From contig NZ_CP014844.1 of assembly GCF_001598055.1 (NCBI RefSeq), positions 3,747,642 through 3,811,641 on the forward strand: a DNA stretch of 64,000 bases. The letters are read 5' to 3'. Shown here piece by piece: positions 25,466 through 35,004 of the stretch. The translations under genes were made by a program, and so were the position numbers. The notes beneath the pieces were generated by a model. The model was not told the origin of the DNA, ran no database searches, and saw only the letters and a list, made by a program, of their open reading frames with translations. Source of the DNA: Cupriavidus nantongensis (GTDB lineage: Bacteria; Pseudomonadota; Gammaproteobacteria; Burkholderiales; Burkholderiaceae). Every line of letters begins with the position of its first letter. The stretch's first letter is position 1.

Positions 25466-28333
25466 ATGACCGCCCAAGACCAATCGCTTGCCAAGAGCTT
25501 CGAACCCGCCGCCATCGAGGCGAAATGGGGCCCCGAGTGGGAGAAGCGCGGCATCGCCAAGCCCACCTTCGATCCCGCCCGCCCGGACTTCGCGATCCAG
25601 CTGCCGCCGCCCAATGTGACCGGCACGCTGCACATGGGCCATGCCTTCAACCAGACCATCATGGATGGCCTGGCACGCCATGCGCGCATGCTGGGCGCCA
25701 ATACGCTGTGGGTGCCGGGCACCGACCACGCCGGCATCGCCACCCAGATCGTGGTGGAGCGCCAGCTCGAGGGCCAGGGCGTGTCGCGCCATGACCTCGG
25801 CCGCGAGAAGTTCACCGAGAAGGTGTGGGCCTGGAAGGAAGAATCGGGCTCGACCATCACCCGCCAGGTGCGGCGCATGGGCGCGTCGATCGACTGGAGC
25901 CGCGAGTACTTTACGATGTCGCCGCAGATGTCGAAGGCGGTCACCGAGGTGTTCGTGCGGCTGTACGAGCAGGGCCTGATCTACCGCGGCAAGCGCCTGG
26001 TCAACTGGGACCCGGTGCTGGGCACCGCGGTGTCGGACCTGGAAGTCGACAGCGTCGAGGAAGAAGGCTCGCTGTGGCATATCCGCTATCCGCTGGCCGA
26101 GGCTGACGCCAAGGGCGGCCTGACCCACCTGACCGTTGCCACCACGCGTCCGGAAACCATGCTCGGCGACGTCGCCGTGATGGTGCATCCGGAAGACGAG
26201 CGCTACGCGCACCTGATCGGCAAGTCGGTGCACCTGCCGCTGACCGGCCGCCAGATCCTGGTGATCGCCGACGAATACGTCGACCGCGAATTCGGCACCG
26301 GCGTGGTCAAGGTGACGCCGGGCCATGACTTCAACGACTATGCGGTGGGCCTGCGCCACAACCTGCCGCAGCTGTCGATCCTGACGCTGGACGCGAAGAT
26401 CGTTGCCGACGCCCCCGCCGCCTACGCGGGCCTGGACCGCTTCGACGCGCGCAAGGCCATCGTCGACGACCTCGACAAGCAGGGCCTGCTCGAAGACGTC
26501 AAGAAGCACAAGCTGATGACTCCGCGCAGCGAGCGCACCGGCAGCGCGATCGAGCCGATGCTGACCGACCAGTGGTTCGTCGCCATGAGCAAGCCGGCGC
26601 CGGAAGGCACCTTCTACCCGGGCCGCTCGATCGCCGAGGTCGCGCTCGAGGCGGTGCAGAGCGGCGAGATCAAGCTGGTGCCGGAAAACTGGATCAGCAC
26701 CTACAACCAGTGGCTGGGCAATATCCAGGACTGGTGCATTTCGCGCCAGCTGTGGTGGGGCCACCAGATCCCGGCGTGGTACGACGAGGCCGGCAACTGC
26801 TTTGTCGGACGCACCGAGGAAGAAGCCGCCGCCAAGGCCAAGGCCGCCGGCAGCACTGGCGCGCTGCGCCGCGAGGAAGACGTGCTCGACACCTGGTTCT
26901 CGTCGGCGCTGGTGCCGTTCTCCTCGCTGGGCTGGCCCGAGGAAACGCCCGAACTGAAGCACTTCCTGCCGTCGTCGGTGCTGGTCACCGGCTACGACAT
27001 CATCTTCTTCTGGGTGGCGCGCATGGTCATGATGACCAAGCACTTCACCGGCAAGGTGCCGTTCCACACCGTCTACGTGCACGGACTGGTGCGCGATTCG
27101 GAAGGCAAGAAGATGAGCAAGTCCGAGGGCAACACGCTCGACCCGGTCGACCTGATCGACGGCATCGACCTCGACACGCTGCTGAAGAAGCGCACCACCG
27201 GCCTGCGCAGGCCCAAGGACGCGCCCAAGATCGAGAAGAAGACCAAGAAGGAATTCCCCGAGGGCATTCCGGCGTTCGGCGCCGACGCGCTGCGCTTCAC
27301 CTTTGCCTCGCTGGCCACGCTCGGGCGCAACATCAACTTCGATACCGGCCGCTGCGAGGGCTACCGCAACTTCTGCAACAAGCTGTGGAACGCGACCCGC
27401 TTCGTGCTGATGAACACCGAGGGCCATGACTGCGGCATGGGGCCCTGTAACCAGGACTGCGGCCTGGACGGCTACCTCGATTTCTCGCAGGCGGACCGCT
27501 GGATCGTGTCGCTGCTGCAACGTGTCGAGGCCGAGGTCGAGAAGGGCTTTGCCGAATACCGCTTCGACAATATCGCCAACGCCATCTACAAGTTCGTCTG
27601 GGACGAGTACTGCGACTGGTACCTGGAACTGGCCAAGGTGCAGATCCAGAACGGCACGGAGGCCCAGCAGCGCGCCACCCGCCGCACCCTGCTGCGCGTG
27701 CTCGAGACCGTGCTGCGGCTGGCGCATCCGGTGATCCCGTTCATTACCGAAGAATTGTGGCAGAAAGTCGCGCCCCTGGCCGGGCGCGCCAGCGGCGATG
27801 GTGCGGAAACCATCGCATTGCAGCCGTATCCGCTGCCTGCCGTCGCCAAGATCGACGAGAATGCCGAGCAGTGGGTCGCGCGCCTGAAGGAAGTGATCGA
27901 CGCGTGCCGGAACCTGCGCGGCGAGATGAACATCTCGCCGGCCCAGCGCATCCCGCTGTACGCGCAGGGCGACAGCGCCTTCCTGAAGGCGGCGAGCGCA
28001 CATATCCAGGCGCTGGCGAAACTTTCGGAGGTGCGCGTCTTCGAAGATGAAGCCACCCTGCAAGCGGAGGGCGCCGGTGCGCCGGTCGCCATTGCCGGGG
28101 GCAACCACCTGCTGCTGAAGATCGAGATCGACGTCGCCGCCGAGCGCGCGCGCCTGTCGAAGGAAGTCGAACGCATCGGTGGCGAAATCGGCAAGTGCCG
28201 CGCCAAGCTGTCGAACGAAAGCTTTGTCGCCAAGGCACCGCCCGCGGTGGTGGCGCAAGAGACGCAGCGCCTGTCCGATTTCGAGCAGACGCTGGCCAAG
28301 CTGCAGGGCCAGCTGCAGCGGCTGCCGGCCTGA
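25466..28333 (+). CDS. valS: Valyl-tRNA synthetase
   Basis: A 955-residue class I synthetase charging tRNA-Val. The HIGH-type motif is in [15 protein letters not shown] and the KMSKS loop in [14 protein letters not shown]. The editing (CP1) domain lies between them, with [22 protein letters not shown]-terminal coiled-coil arm (from about residue 885, [19 protein letters not shown]) is present as usual in ValRS. Length is normal. galU follows 139 bp downstream. Confidence 0.97.
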   Translation: MTAQDQSLAKSFEPAAIEAKWGPEWEKRGIAKPTFDPARPDFAIQLPPPNVTGTLHMGHAFNQTIMDGLARHARMLGANTLWVPGTDHAGIATQIVVERQLEGQGVSRHDLGREKFTEKVWAWKEESGSTITRQVRRMGASIDWSREYFTMSPQMSKAVTEVFVRLYEQGLIYRGKRLVNWDPVLGTAVSDLEVDSVEEEGSLWHIRYPLAEADAKGGLTHLTVATTRPETMLGDVAVMVHPEDERYAHLIGKSVHLPLTGRQILVIADEYVDREFGTGVVKVTPGHDFNDYAVGLRHNLPQLSILTLDAKIVADAPAAYAGLDRFDARKAIVDDLDKQGLLEDVKKHKLMTPRSERTGSAIEPMLTDQWFVAMSKPAPEGTFYPGRSIAEVALEAVQSGEIKLVPENWISTYNQWLGNIQDWCISRQLWWGHQIPAWYDEAGNCFVGRTEEEAAAKAKAAGSTGALRREEDVLDTWFSSALVPFSSLGWPEETPELKHFLPSSVLVTGYDIIFFWVARMVMMTKHFTGKVPFHTVYVHGLVRDSEGKKMSKSEGNTLDPVDLIDGIDLDTLLKKRTTGLRRPKDAPKIEKKTKKEFPEGIPAFGADALRFTFASLATLGRNINFDTGRCEGYRNFCNKLWNATRFVLMNTEGHDCGMGPCNQDCGLDGYLDFSQADRWIVSLLQRVEAEVEKGFAEYRFDNIANAIYKFVWDEYCDWYLELAKVQIQNGTEAQQRATRRTLLRVLETVLRLAHPVIPFITEELWQKVAPLAGRASGDGAETIALQPYPLPAVAKIDENAEQWVARLKEVIDACRNLRGEMNISPAQRIPLYAQGDSAFLKAASAHIQALAKLSEVRVFEDEATLQAEGAGAPVAIAGGNHLLLKIEIDVAAERARLSKEVERIGGEIGKCRAKLSNESFVAKAPPAVVAQETQRLSDFEQTLAKLQGQLQRLPA

Positions 28334-28472
28334 CCCGAGGGGTCAGTCAGGCGGCCTGCATCACGCCCCTGCCGGCCGGGGGTTCTGTGCGGCATCGTCG
28401 GACAGAACCGGACAGACGGCGCCCACGCTGGCTGGCAGGGTTATGGACTGGAATCTGAGAGGTACACCTGAT

Positions 28473-29363
28473 ATGGAAAATCGCGTCACCAAGGCTGTGT
28501 TCCCGGTTGCGGGCCTGGGCACCCGCTTCCTGCCAGCCACCAAGGCCAGCCCCAAGGAAATGCTTCCGGTGGTGGACAAGCCGCTGATCCAGTACGCCGT
28601 GGAAGAAGCCATGGCCGCCGGCATTACCGAGATGATCTTTGTGACCGGCCGCTCCAAGCGCGCGATCGAGGACCATTTCGACAAGGCCTTCGAACTGGAA
28701 GTCGAGCTCGAGGCCAAGAACAAGCAGGCGCTGCTGGACGTGGTGCGCTCGATCAAGCCCGCCAACGTCGAGTGCTACTACGTGCGCCAGCCCGAGGCGC
28801 TCGGCCTGGGCCACGCGGTGCTGTGCGCGGCCAAGCTGGTGGGCGACACCCCGTTCGCGGTGATGCTGGCCGATGACCTGATCGACGGCAACCCGCCGGT
28901 GATGAAGCAGATGGTGGATGCCTTCAACCACTACAACTGCTCGGTGCTGGGCGTCGAGGAAATCACGCCCGAGCAGAGCCGCTCCTACGGCGTGATCGAT
29001 GGCCGCGAATGGGACGACGACGTGATCAAGGTCTCGGGCATCGTCGAGAAGCCGGCGCCGGAAGACGCGCCGTCCAACCTCGGCGTGGTCGGCCGCTACA
29101 TCCTGACGCCGCGCATCTTCGACCACCTGCGCGAGCTCAAGCCCGGTGCCGGCGGCGAGCTGCAGCTGACCGACGCGATCCAGTCGCTGCTGGGCCAGGA
29201 GCAGGTGCTGGCGTACCGCTACCAGGGCCGCCGCTACGACTGCGGCAGCAAGCTGGGCTACCTCAAGGCGACCGTCGAGTTCGCGCTGAAGCACGCCGAG
29301 GTGGGCACCGATTTCAGCGCCTACCTGGAATCGCGCGAACACCTGAACGGCCTGGGCCGCTGA
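28473..29363 (+). CDS. galU: UTP-glucose-1-phosphate uridylyltransferase
   Basis: A 296-residue nucleotidyltransferase making UDP-glucose for LPS, exopolysaccharide and glycolipid synthesis. The nucleotide-binding start is [20 protein letters not shown], followed by [26 protein letters not shown] and [11 protein letters not shown] use the ATG at 28473 ([12 protein letters not shown]), which fits the family; an in-frame ATG at 28443 would add ten residues. It ends in a strong terminator. Confidence 0.95.
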   Translation: MENRVTKAVFPVAGLGTRFLPATKASPKEMLPVVDKPLIQYAVEEAMAAGITEMIFVTGRSKRAIEDHFDKAFELEVELEAKNKQALLDVVRSIKPANVECYYVRQPEALGLGHAVLCAAKLVGDTPFAVMLADDLIDGNPPVMKQMVDAFNHYNCSVLGVEEITPEQSRSYGVIDGREWDDDVIKVSGIVEKPAPEDAPSNLGVVGRYILTPRIFDHLRELKPGAGGELQLTDAIQSLLGQEQVLAYRYQGRRYDCGSKLGYLKATVEFALKHAEVGTDFSAYLESREHLNGLGR

Positions 29364-29385
29364 GCTCGCCTTCCGGGGCACGAAG

Positions 29386-29411
29386 AAAAAGCCGCTTTCG
29401 AGCGGCTTTTT
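29386..29411. terminator. Bidirectional terminator between galU and the TusA-like gene
   Basis: AAAAAGCCGCT (29386-29396), a TTCG tetraloop, then AGCGGCTTTTT (29401-29411). A perfect 11-bp stem with U-runs on both strands serves both convergent genes. Confidence 0.9.
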
Positions 29412-29450
29412 CCTTGTTGGGCGCCCCGGCGTGCGCTCCGGTGCAAGCGG

Positions 29451-29678
29451 TCACCGCCGGCGCATATAGAACACGAACACCTTATCCACTTCCGAATGCG
29501 ACAGCAGCTCGTTGCCGGTCTGCTTGGCAAAGGCCTGGAAATCGCGCGTGGCGCCGGGATCGGTCGCCAGCACCTTGAGCACGTCGCCGCTGGCCATGTC
29601 GGCCAGGGCCTTCTTGGTGCGCAGGATCGGCAGCGGGCAGTTCAGGCCGCGCGCGTCCACTTCTTTCTGGAACTCCAT
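29451..29678 (-). CDS. TusA/SirA-family sulfur carrier protein
   Basis: A 75-residue protein of the TusA family, which carries sulfur as a cysteine persulfide for tRNA thiolation, molybdopterin or related pathways. The motif GLNCPLPILRTKKALADM contains the conserved CPxP cysteine. The fold length is complete. Paralogues are common, so which sulfur route it serves cannot be told. It is the last gene of a minus-strand run and lies 51 bp after the Nudix gene. Confidence 0.9.
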   Translation of the reverse strand: MEFQKEVDARGLNCPLPILRTKKALADMASGDVLKVLATDPGATRDFQAFAKQTGNELLSHSEVDKVFVFYMRRR

Positions 29679-29729
29679 TCGTCTCTTCCTCTGATGCTTG
29701 GGGGCTGGAGGCTGGCTGAAAAACCGGCC

Positions 29730-30314
29730 TTACCAGCGGTATTGTAGCGAAGCCCCGAGCTGGCTGAAGTCGTGGGGGCGGCGCGGGTCCGGAATGTCGG
29801 CGCCGCTCTGGCGGTCGAAGAAGCGCACCGGGTAGCCGCGCGCGGCAAGCCAGTCGGCCACCGCGAAGCCGGTTCCGGCCGACCACACGCGCACTTCCTC
29901 GGGCGCCACCAGCTTGTATTCGGCCAGTTCCTCGGACAGTTCGACGGTGCCGGTCGCCTTGACGTGATAGGCGATGATCAGCTCGTTCTTGCGCATGAAC
30001 TCGTAGACGCCGATCAGCGCGACCGACTCGGTATCGAGGTTGGTCTCTTCCTTCAGTTCGCGCGCCACGCCCAGTTCGGGCGGCTCGTCGCGCTCCAGGA
30101 AGCCGGTCACCAGCGCAAACATCTTTTCCGGCCAGGCGGCGTTGCGCGCCAGCAGCAGCTTGTCCTGGTACTCCACCACCGCCGCCAGCACCGGCAGCGG
30201 GTTGTTCCAGTGCACGAAGCCGCAGTCCTGCTGCACGCAGGCGTGGCGTTCGCGCCCGGACAGCGGCAGCACCTCGAGCGGCGCGCCGCACTGCGGGCAG
30301 AATCGGTAGGTCAT
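29730..30314 (-). CDS. Nudix hydrolase with N-terminal zinc ribbon
   Basis: A 194-residue Nudix protein hydrolysing a nucleoside diphosphate-linked compound. The N-terminus holds a zinc-ribbon-like CPQC...C...C (FCPQCGAPL, HACVQQDCGF). The Nudix box lies in GFLERDEPPELGVARELKEE, with the REUxEE core intact. The zinc ribbon plus Nudix order resembles NudC (NADH/RNA-cap hydrolase), but the protein is shorter and lacks obvious NudC features, so I leave the substrate open. It lies 54 bp after the threonine aldolase gene. Confidence 0.85.
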   Translation of the reverse strand: MTYRFCPQCGAPLEVLPLSGRERHACVQQDCGFVHWNNPLPVLAAVVEYQDKLLLARNAAWPEKMFALVTGFLERDEPPELGVARELKEETNLDTESVALIGVYEFMRKNELIIAYHVKATGTVELSEELAEYKLVAPEEVRVWSAGTGFAVADWLAARGYPVRFFDRQSGADIPDPRRPHDFSQLGASLQYRW

Positions 30315-30368
30315 GGGGGCTCCTGGGTCTCGTCGTTATCAGTATGAGTATCGCGGTATTCGATCCCG

Positions 30369-31400
30369 CTATGCGCCGCAGGCAGCGCGCATGTCGGCGG
30401 CAAGCGCCTCCACGGTCTGCGGCTGCAGGTCCCACGAACACATGAAACGGCAGCCGCCCGCGCCGATAAAGGTGTAGAAGCGCCAGCCCTTGGCGCGCAG
30501 CGCTTCGATCGCCGGCAGCGGCAGCTCGGCGAAGACCGCGTTGGACTGGGTCGGGAACATGATGCGCACGCCGGGGATCTCGTGGATGCGCTGCTGCAGC
30601 AGTTGCGCCATCGCATTGGCATGGCGCGCGTTGGCCAGCCACACGTCGTTCTCGAGCAAACCCAGCCACGGCGCCGAGATGAAGCGCATCTTCGACGCCA
30701 GCTGTCCGGCCTGCTTGACGCGATAGGCAAAATCCTCGGCCAGGCGGCGGTCGAAGAACACCACCGCCTCGCCCACCGGCAGACCGTTCTTGGTGCCGCC
30801 GAAGCACAGCACGTCGACGCCCGCGCGCCAGGTGATCTCGGAAGGATGCACGCCCAGCGACGCCACCGCGTTGGCGAAGCGCGCGCCGTCCATATGCACG
30901 CGCAGCTGCCGGCGCTTGGCGATGGCGGCGATGGCGCGCACCTCTTCGACGCTGTAGACGGTGCCGACTTCGGTCGATTGCGTCAGCGACACCACCTTGG
31001 GCTTGGGGTAATGGATGTCGGCGCGGCGCGTGACCAGCGCCTCGACCGCATCGGGCGTGAGCTTGCCGTGCTCGCCCGGCGCGGTCAGCAGCTTGGAGCC
31101 GTTGGAGAAGAATTCCGGCCCGCCGCATTCGTCGGTCTCGATATGCGCCAGCTCGTGGCAGATCACCGAGTGGTACGACTGGCACAGCGCCGACAGCGCC
31201 AGCGAGTTGGCCGCGGTGCCGTTGAACACGAAGAACACTTCGCAGTCGGTCTGGAACAGGTCGCGGATGCGGTCGCAGACCTTCTGCGTCCAGCTGTCGT
31301 CGCCATAGGCCTGCTCATGGCCGCTGCCGTTGGCTTCCAGGAAATACTTGAGCGATTCCGGGCAGAAGCCGGCGTAGTTGTCGGAGGCGAAGTGCTGCAT
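30369..31400 (-). CDS. Low-specificity L-threonine aldolase (beta-eliminating lyase family)
   Basis: A 343-residue PLP enzyme cleaving threonine/allo-threonine to glycine and acetaldehyde. Its start FASDNYAGFCPESLKYFLEAN is that of the low-specificity aldolase (LtaE-like) group. HMDGARFANAVASLG holds the PLP-pyridine Asp, and the Schiff-base Lys is in CFGGTKNGLPVGEA. Length is normal. It starts 28 nt after the tautomerase gene's stop and may share its transcript. Confidence 0.9.
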   Translation of the reverse strand: MQHFASDNYAGFCPESLKYFLEANGSGHEQAYGDDSWTQKVCDRIRDLFQTDCEVFFVFNGTAANSLALSALCQSYHSVICHELAHIETDECGGPEFFSNGSKLLTAPGEHGKLTPDAVEALVTRRADIHYPKPKVVSLTQSTEVGTVYSVEEVRAIAAIAKRRQLRVHMDGARFANAVASLGVHPSEITWRAGVDVLCFGGTKNGLPVGEAVVFFDRRLAEDFAYRVKQAGQLASKMRFISAPWLGLLENDVWLANARHANAMAQLLQQRIHEIPGVRIMFPTQSNAVFAELPLPAIEALRAKGWRFYTFIGAGGCRFMCSWDLQPQTVEALAADMRAACGA

Positions 31401-31428
31401 GGTGTTCAGTGTGGAGCGGCCTGGCGCC

Positions 31429-31617
31429 TTACTTCTTGTCGGCCCACAGCTCGCCGCCGGTGGCCCAGTTTTCGCGCTTGACGTCGGTGATGATGATGTC
31501 GACCGCCGACGGCGAGCAGCCCAGCGTTTCGCAGCTGACGCGGGTCACTTCCTCGACAAACTTGCGCTTCTGCTCGATGGTGCGGCCTTCAAACATTTCG
31601 ACGTGGAAAGTCGGCAT
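31429..31617 (-). CDS. 4-oxalocrotonate tautomerase family protein
   Basis: A 62-residue tautomerase-superfamily monomer. After Met removal the catalytic base is Pro1 (MPTFHVEMFEGRTIEQKR). The fold's beta-alpha-beta core, VSCETLGCSPSAVDIIITDVK, is complete. The family includes 4-oxalocrotonate tautomerases and dehalogenases; the target of this one is unknown. It lies between a class II aldolase and the threonine aldolase on the same strand. Confidence 0.9.
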   Translation of the reverse strand: MPTFHVEMFEGRTIEQKRKFVEEVTRVSCETLGCSPSAVDIIITDVKRENWATGGELWADKK

Positions 31618-31673
31618 ACATGGCTCCTGTGCTGGATTGATTGTTGTGGTCCGGGTGGGGACAGCTGTCGCCT

Positions 31674-32447
31674 TCAGTCCCGGTAGGAAGGATCGATTCT
31701 ATCCAGTTTGCGAAGCAGCGCGGGCCATTCCAGCACGCCTTCGATGGCGCCGTCGTCGTAGAGCTGCGCGGAAGTCTTGTTCGCCACGGCGGCGTCGGGC
31801 TGCACCAGCGCGCCGCCGGCCTGCGCCGCGATCTGGATTTCGCAGGCCTTGATCAGCGTCGCCATCAGCACATAGGCCTCGGCCACCGTGCGGCCCACCG
31901 TCAGCGTGCCGTGGTTGCGCAACAGCATAGCCGGATGCGTGCCCAGCGACGCGGTCAGCCGCGCGCCCTCGGCCGGGGTGAAGGCCAGGCCCTCGTAGTC
32001 GTGGCAGGCGATGCGGCCATGGAAACGCATGGCATGCTGCGACAGCGGCAGCAGCCCCGCCGCCTGCGCCGACACCGCGATGCCGGCGGTGTTATGCAGG
32101 TGCATCACACACATCGCGTCGGCGCGCGCGGCATGCACCGCGGCGTGCAGCGCGAAGCCGGTCACGTTGACCGGATGCACCGTCTCGCCGACGACCTCGC
32201 CGCGGCCGTTGATCTTGACCAGGTCGCTGGCGCGGATCTCGTCGAAGGCAAAGCCGAACGGGTTGATCAGGAAGTGATCCGGCTCGCCCGGCACCGTGGC
32301 CGAGATATGCGTATAGATCAGGTCATCCCAGCCCTCGCGCGCAGCCAGGCGATAGGCCGCGGCCAGGTCGACGCGCACGCGCTGCTCTTCGGCCGAGACG
32401 GGATGGGAGGCGCCCGCGGCGCGCGCGGGCTGCAAGGCAAAAGACAT
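31674..32447 (-). CDS. Class II aldolase/adducin family protein
   Basis: A 257-residue protein of the class II aldolase/adducin family, zinc enzymes acting on phosphorylated sugars or keto acids. The metal-binding histidines are in CVMHLHNTAGIAVSA (HxH) and LLRNHGTLTVG. YTHISATVPGEPDHFLINPFG is the substrate-side segment. The start at 32447 has AGGAG about 7 nt upstream; the longer frame is Arg/Gly-rich and rejected. Substrate unknown; neighbours suggest small-molecule catabolism. Confidence 0.88.
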   Translation of the reverse strand: MSFALQPARAAGASHPVSAEEQRVRVDLAAAYRLAAREGWDDLIYTHISATVPGEPDHFLINPFGFAFDEIRASDLVKINGRGEVVGETVHPVNVTGFALHAAVHAARADAMCVMHLHNTAGIAVSAQAAGLLPLSQHAMRFHGRIACHDYEGLAFTPAEGARLTASLGTHPAMLLRNHGTLTVGRTVAEAYVLMATLIKACEIQIAAQAGGALVQPDAAVANKTSAQLYDDGAIEGVLEWPALLRKLDRIDPSYRD

Positions 32448-32580
32448 GGGGTCGCTCCTGCGCCGCCCGGTCTGGCGTGCCGGGTAAGTCCCGGCCTTCT
32501 GTGCCGCGCCGCTGGACCGCGATGCCGGCAGTCCCGGCCGCAGCCCCTCGCGCGGCGCGCCGGACGGCAAAGGCGATACT

Positions 32581-33912
32581 TTAGCGCACCTTGGCGGCCC
32601 GGCTCGGGGCGCTGCTTACCGACTCCCCGGCGGCCGGCAGCGGCCATGCCCGGCGCATCCACGCGAACACCAGCGCGCCCAGCGCCAGTGCCGCCGCGGC
32701 GCACGCCAGCGACCCGGCAAAGCCGCCGCTGTGCGCCACCAGCGCGGTCGCCAGCGGCGGGCCGGCGATCTGGCCGAGGCCGTAGGACGCGGTCATCAGG
32801 CCCATCAGCCGCGGTGCGCGCGGCCCCCACAGCCGCCGCGCCTCGCGCATCGCGAACGCCACCAGCGCGGTGAACGGCAGGCCCGCCAGCAGGCTGCTGA
32901 GGGCAAAACCGGCGACGCTCGGCAACACCACCGCGATCGCCACGCCCAGCGCCTGCATGCCGTACAGCAGCGCCAGCAGCTTGCGGTTGTCGTGCCGCAT
33001 GCCGACCCGCGTCGCCAGGAACGCGCCCACCGCCACGCCGGCGCCGAAGATCGGCCAGAACAGGTCGGCCCACACCGTGCCCGGCAGCGCCTGGCGCGCG
33101 ATCACCGGCAGGAAGGTCGCGGTGATGATGTAGCCGAAGCCGGCCAGGCCGTAGGCCAGCGTCAGCATCCAGGCCTCGGCATCGAGCCGTGCCGTGCGGA
33201 TATCGGCATCAGCATCGGTTTCGGCGGGCCGCGCGTGCGGCACCGCTGCCGCCACCGCCGGCGCGACGAAAATGCGCCAGACCGCCGCCACCAGCACCAC
33301 CGCCAGCGCGGTGAAGGCGAGCCAGCCATGGTCGGCATGCCAGCCCGCGCCGACCATGCCGGATACGCCCAGCCCGGTGACCACGATGCCCAGGCCCGGG
33401 CCGCAGAAGATCAGCCCGGCCAGCTCGGGCCGGCCCAGCTCGGCCAGCCGCTGCAGGCACCAGGCGGCGGTGTAGACCATCGCCAGGGCGCTGGCCACGC
33501 CCGCGGCGGCGCGCCACAGCGACCACGCCGGCATGCCGCCCGGCAGGGCCATGCCCAGCGTCAGCAGCACCGTGGCCACCAGGCCCCAGCGCACCATGCG
33601 CGCCGCGTCGGGCTGGATAAACATGCACACCGCGGCGCCGATGAAGTAACCGATGTAGTTCCCCGTCGCCAGCCAGCCGCCCTGGTCCAGCGTGACCGTG
33701 CCGTCATGCAACATCATCGGCAGCAGCGGCGTGAAGGCGAAGCGGCCGATGCCCATCGCCACCGCCAGCGACACCAGCCCGGCCAGCGCCACCGCGAGCG
33801 GGCCGGCCTCGCGGCGCGCAGGCGCGGCGGCGGCCACGCGCGCGGCAGGGTGTTCGGGCTCAAGGCTGTGGGGACGCGGCATGAGAAATGGCTGCGGGGG
33901 CAGCGGTTGCAT
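32581..33912 (-). CDS. YbfB/YjiJ-family MFS transporter
   Basis: A 443-residue, 12-helix major-facilitator protein. Its first helix carries AVAMGIGRFAFTPLLPMML, the mark of the YbfB/YjiJ family, with DQGGWLATGNYIGYFIGA after it. Substrate is unknown. The first 35 residues are polar and Ala/Pro-rich; an in-frame ATG at 33882 may be the real start. It is divergent from a LysR gene, with a clear LysR-type dyad between them, so it is the probable target of that regulator. Confidence 0.85.
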   Translation of the reverse strand: MQPLPPQPFLMPRPHSLEPEHPAARVAAAAPARREAGPLAVALAGLVSLAVAMGIGRFAFTPLLPMMLHDGTVTLDQGGWLATGNYIGYFIGAAVCMFIQPDAARMVRWGLVATVLLTLGMALPGGMPAWSLWRAAAGVASALAMVYTAAWCLQRLAELGRPELAGLIFCGPGLGIVVTGLGVSGMVGAGWHADHGWLAFTALAVVLVAAVWRIFVAPAVAAAVPHARPAETDADADIRTARLDAEAWMLTLAYGLAGFGYIITATFLPVIARQALPGTVWADLFWPIFGAGVAVGAFLATRVGMRHDNRKLLALLYGMQALGVAIAVVLPSVAGFALSSLLAGLPFTALVAFAMREARRLWGPRAPRLMGLMTASYGLGQIAGPPLATALVAHSGGFAGSLACAAAALALGALVFAWMRRAWPLPAAGESVSSAPSRAAKVR

Positions 33913-33942
33913 TGCGATTTCTGTATGCTACGCTGCCATCAT

Positions 33943-33969
33943 CATCTTGAAACATGAATTATCAAGATG
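33943..33969. promoter_or_regulatory. LysR-type operator between MFS and LysR genes
   Basis: CATCTTGA (33943-33950) and TCAAGATG (33962-33969) form a perfect 8-bp inverted repeat with an 11-nt AT-rich spacer. It lies 31 bp from the MFS start codon and 42 bp from the LysR start codon, the usual place for a LysR recognition site that serves both genes. Confidence 0.65.
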
Positions 33970-34011
33970 CCTGCCATTCTGAAATCTGATGGATACCACG
34001 GGAGCATCGCC

Positions 34012-34911
34012 ATGGACCTTGCCGCGCTGGAGATCTTCCGCGCCGTCGTCGAGGCCGGCGGCGTCACCCGCGCGGCCGAGCGGCTGCACCGGGTGCAGTC
34101 CAATGTCACCACCCGCATCCGCCAGCTGGAGCAGTCGCTGGGCGTCGAGCTGTTCGTGCGCGACGGCCGCCGCATGGTGCTGACGCCGTCGGGCCAGACC
34201 CTGTTCGACTACGCCTGCCGCATCCTGACGCTGACCGAAGAGGCGCGCCACGCGGTGTTGCCGGCGCGGCCGCATGGCCGGCTGCGCATTGCCTCGATGG
34301 AAAGCACCGCCGCCAGCCGCCTGCCGCAGGTGCTGGCCGCGTATCACCAAGCTTGGCCCGAGGTGCAGCTGGAACTGGTGACGCTGGCGACGCGGCAGGC
34401 GTTCGACGCGCTGGCGCGCTTCGAGGTCGACTGCGCCTTCGTCGCCGAGCCGCTGGCCGACCCGGCGCTGCGCGCGGTGCCGGTGTTCGAGGAAGAGCTG
34501 GTGGTGATCACGCGCGCGCACCATCGCCCCGTGCGCGGCGCGGCCGACCTCGAGGTGCCGACGCTGCTGGCGTTCGAGCCGGGCTGCAACTATCGCGCGC
34601 GGCTCGAGACCTGGTACGGCAGCGGCCCCGCGCCGACCCCGCGCGTGCTGCAGCTCAGCTCCTACCATGCCATCGTCGCCTGCGTCGCGGCCGGCATCGG
34701 CGCGGCGATCGTGCCGCGCTCGGTGCTGGGCCTGTACCGCGACCTGCCCGCGATCCGGCAGCACAGCCTGGGCGCGGCGGGCCGGGTGCGCACGCTGCTG
34801 GCGTGGCAGCCGTCGATGGCCAGCGCCGCGCTGCATGCGCTGGTCGAGGCCCTGCCCGAACTGACGCCCGCACCGCCCGGCTCGGCCGGTCCCGAACTGG
34901 CGGCGGCCTGA
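34012..34911 (+). CDS. LysR-family transcriptional regulator
   Basis: A 299-residue LysR regulator. The N-terminal winged HTH runs from MDLAALEIFRAVVEAGGVTR to about residue 65, with RLHRVQSNVTTRIRQLEQSL as recognition region. The C-terminal periplasmic-binding-like effector domain follows (LRIASMESTAASRLPQVLAAY). The start at 34012 has GGGAG 7 nt upstream. It is divergent from the MFS transporter and likely controls it, and itself, through the dyad between them. Confidence 0.93.
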   Translation: MDLAALEIFRAVVEAGGVTRAAERLHRVQSNVTTRIRQLEQSLGVELFVRDGRRMVLTPSGQTLFDYACRILTLTEEARHAVLPARPHGRLRIASMESTAASRLPQVLAAYHQAWPEVQLELVTLATRQAFDALARFEVDCAFVAEPLADPALRAVPVFEEELVVITRAHHRPVRGAADLEVPTLLAFEPGCNYRARLETWYGSGPAPTPRVLQLSSYHAIVACVAAGIGAAIVPRSVLGLYRDLPAIRQHSLGAAGRVRTLLAWQPSMASAALHALVEALPELTPAPPGSAGPELAAA

Positions 34912-35004
34912 GCGCGCGGGCCCGCGGGGCCGCGTGCAAGATGTGCCCGGTGGCCTACACTTGAAGTGGCGCCACCACAGCACCTTGCCTGCCCTGCTCC
35001 TGCC

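Noticed and set aside
25187..28258. A 1023-residue open frame antisense to valS
   Set aside because: Lies wholly opposite valS and shows no domain-like sequence.
28330..28346. Inverted repeat CTGACCC-GA-GGGGTCAG at the end of valS
   Set aside because: It contains the stop codon, has a very short loop and no T-run; too weak to call a terminator.
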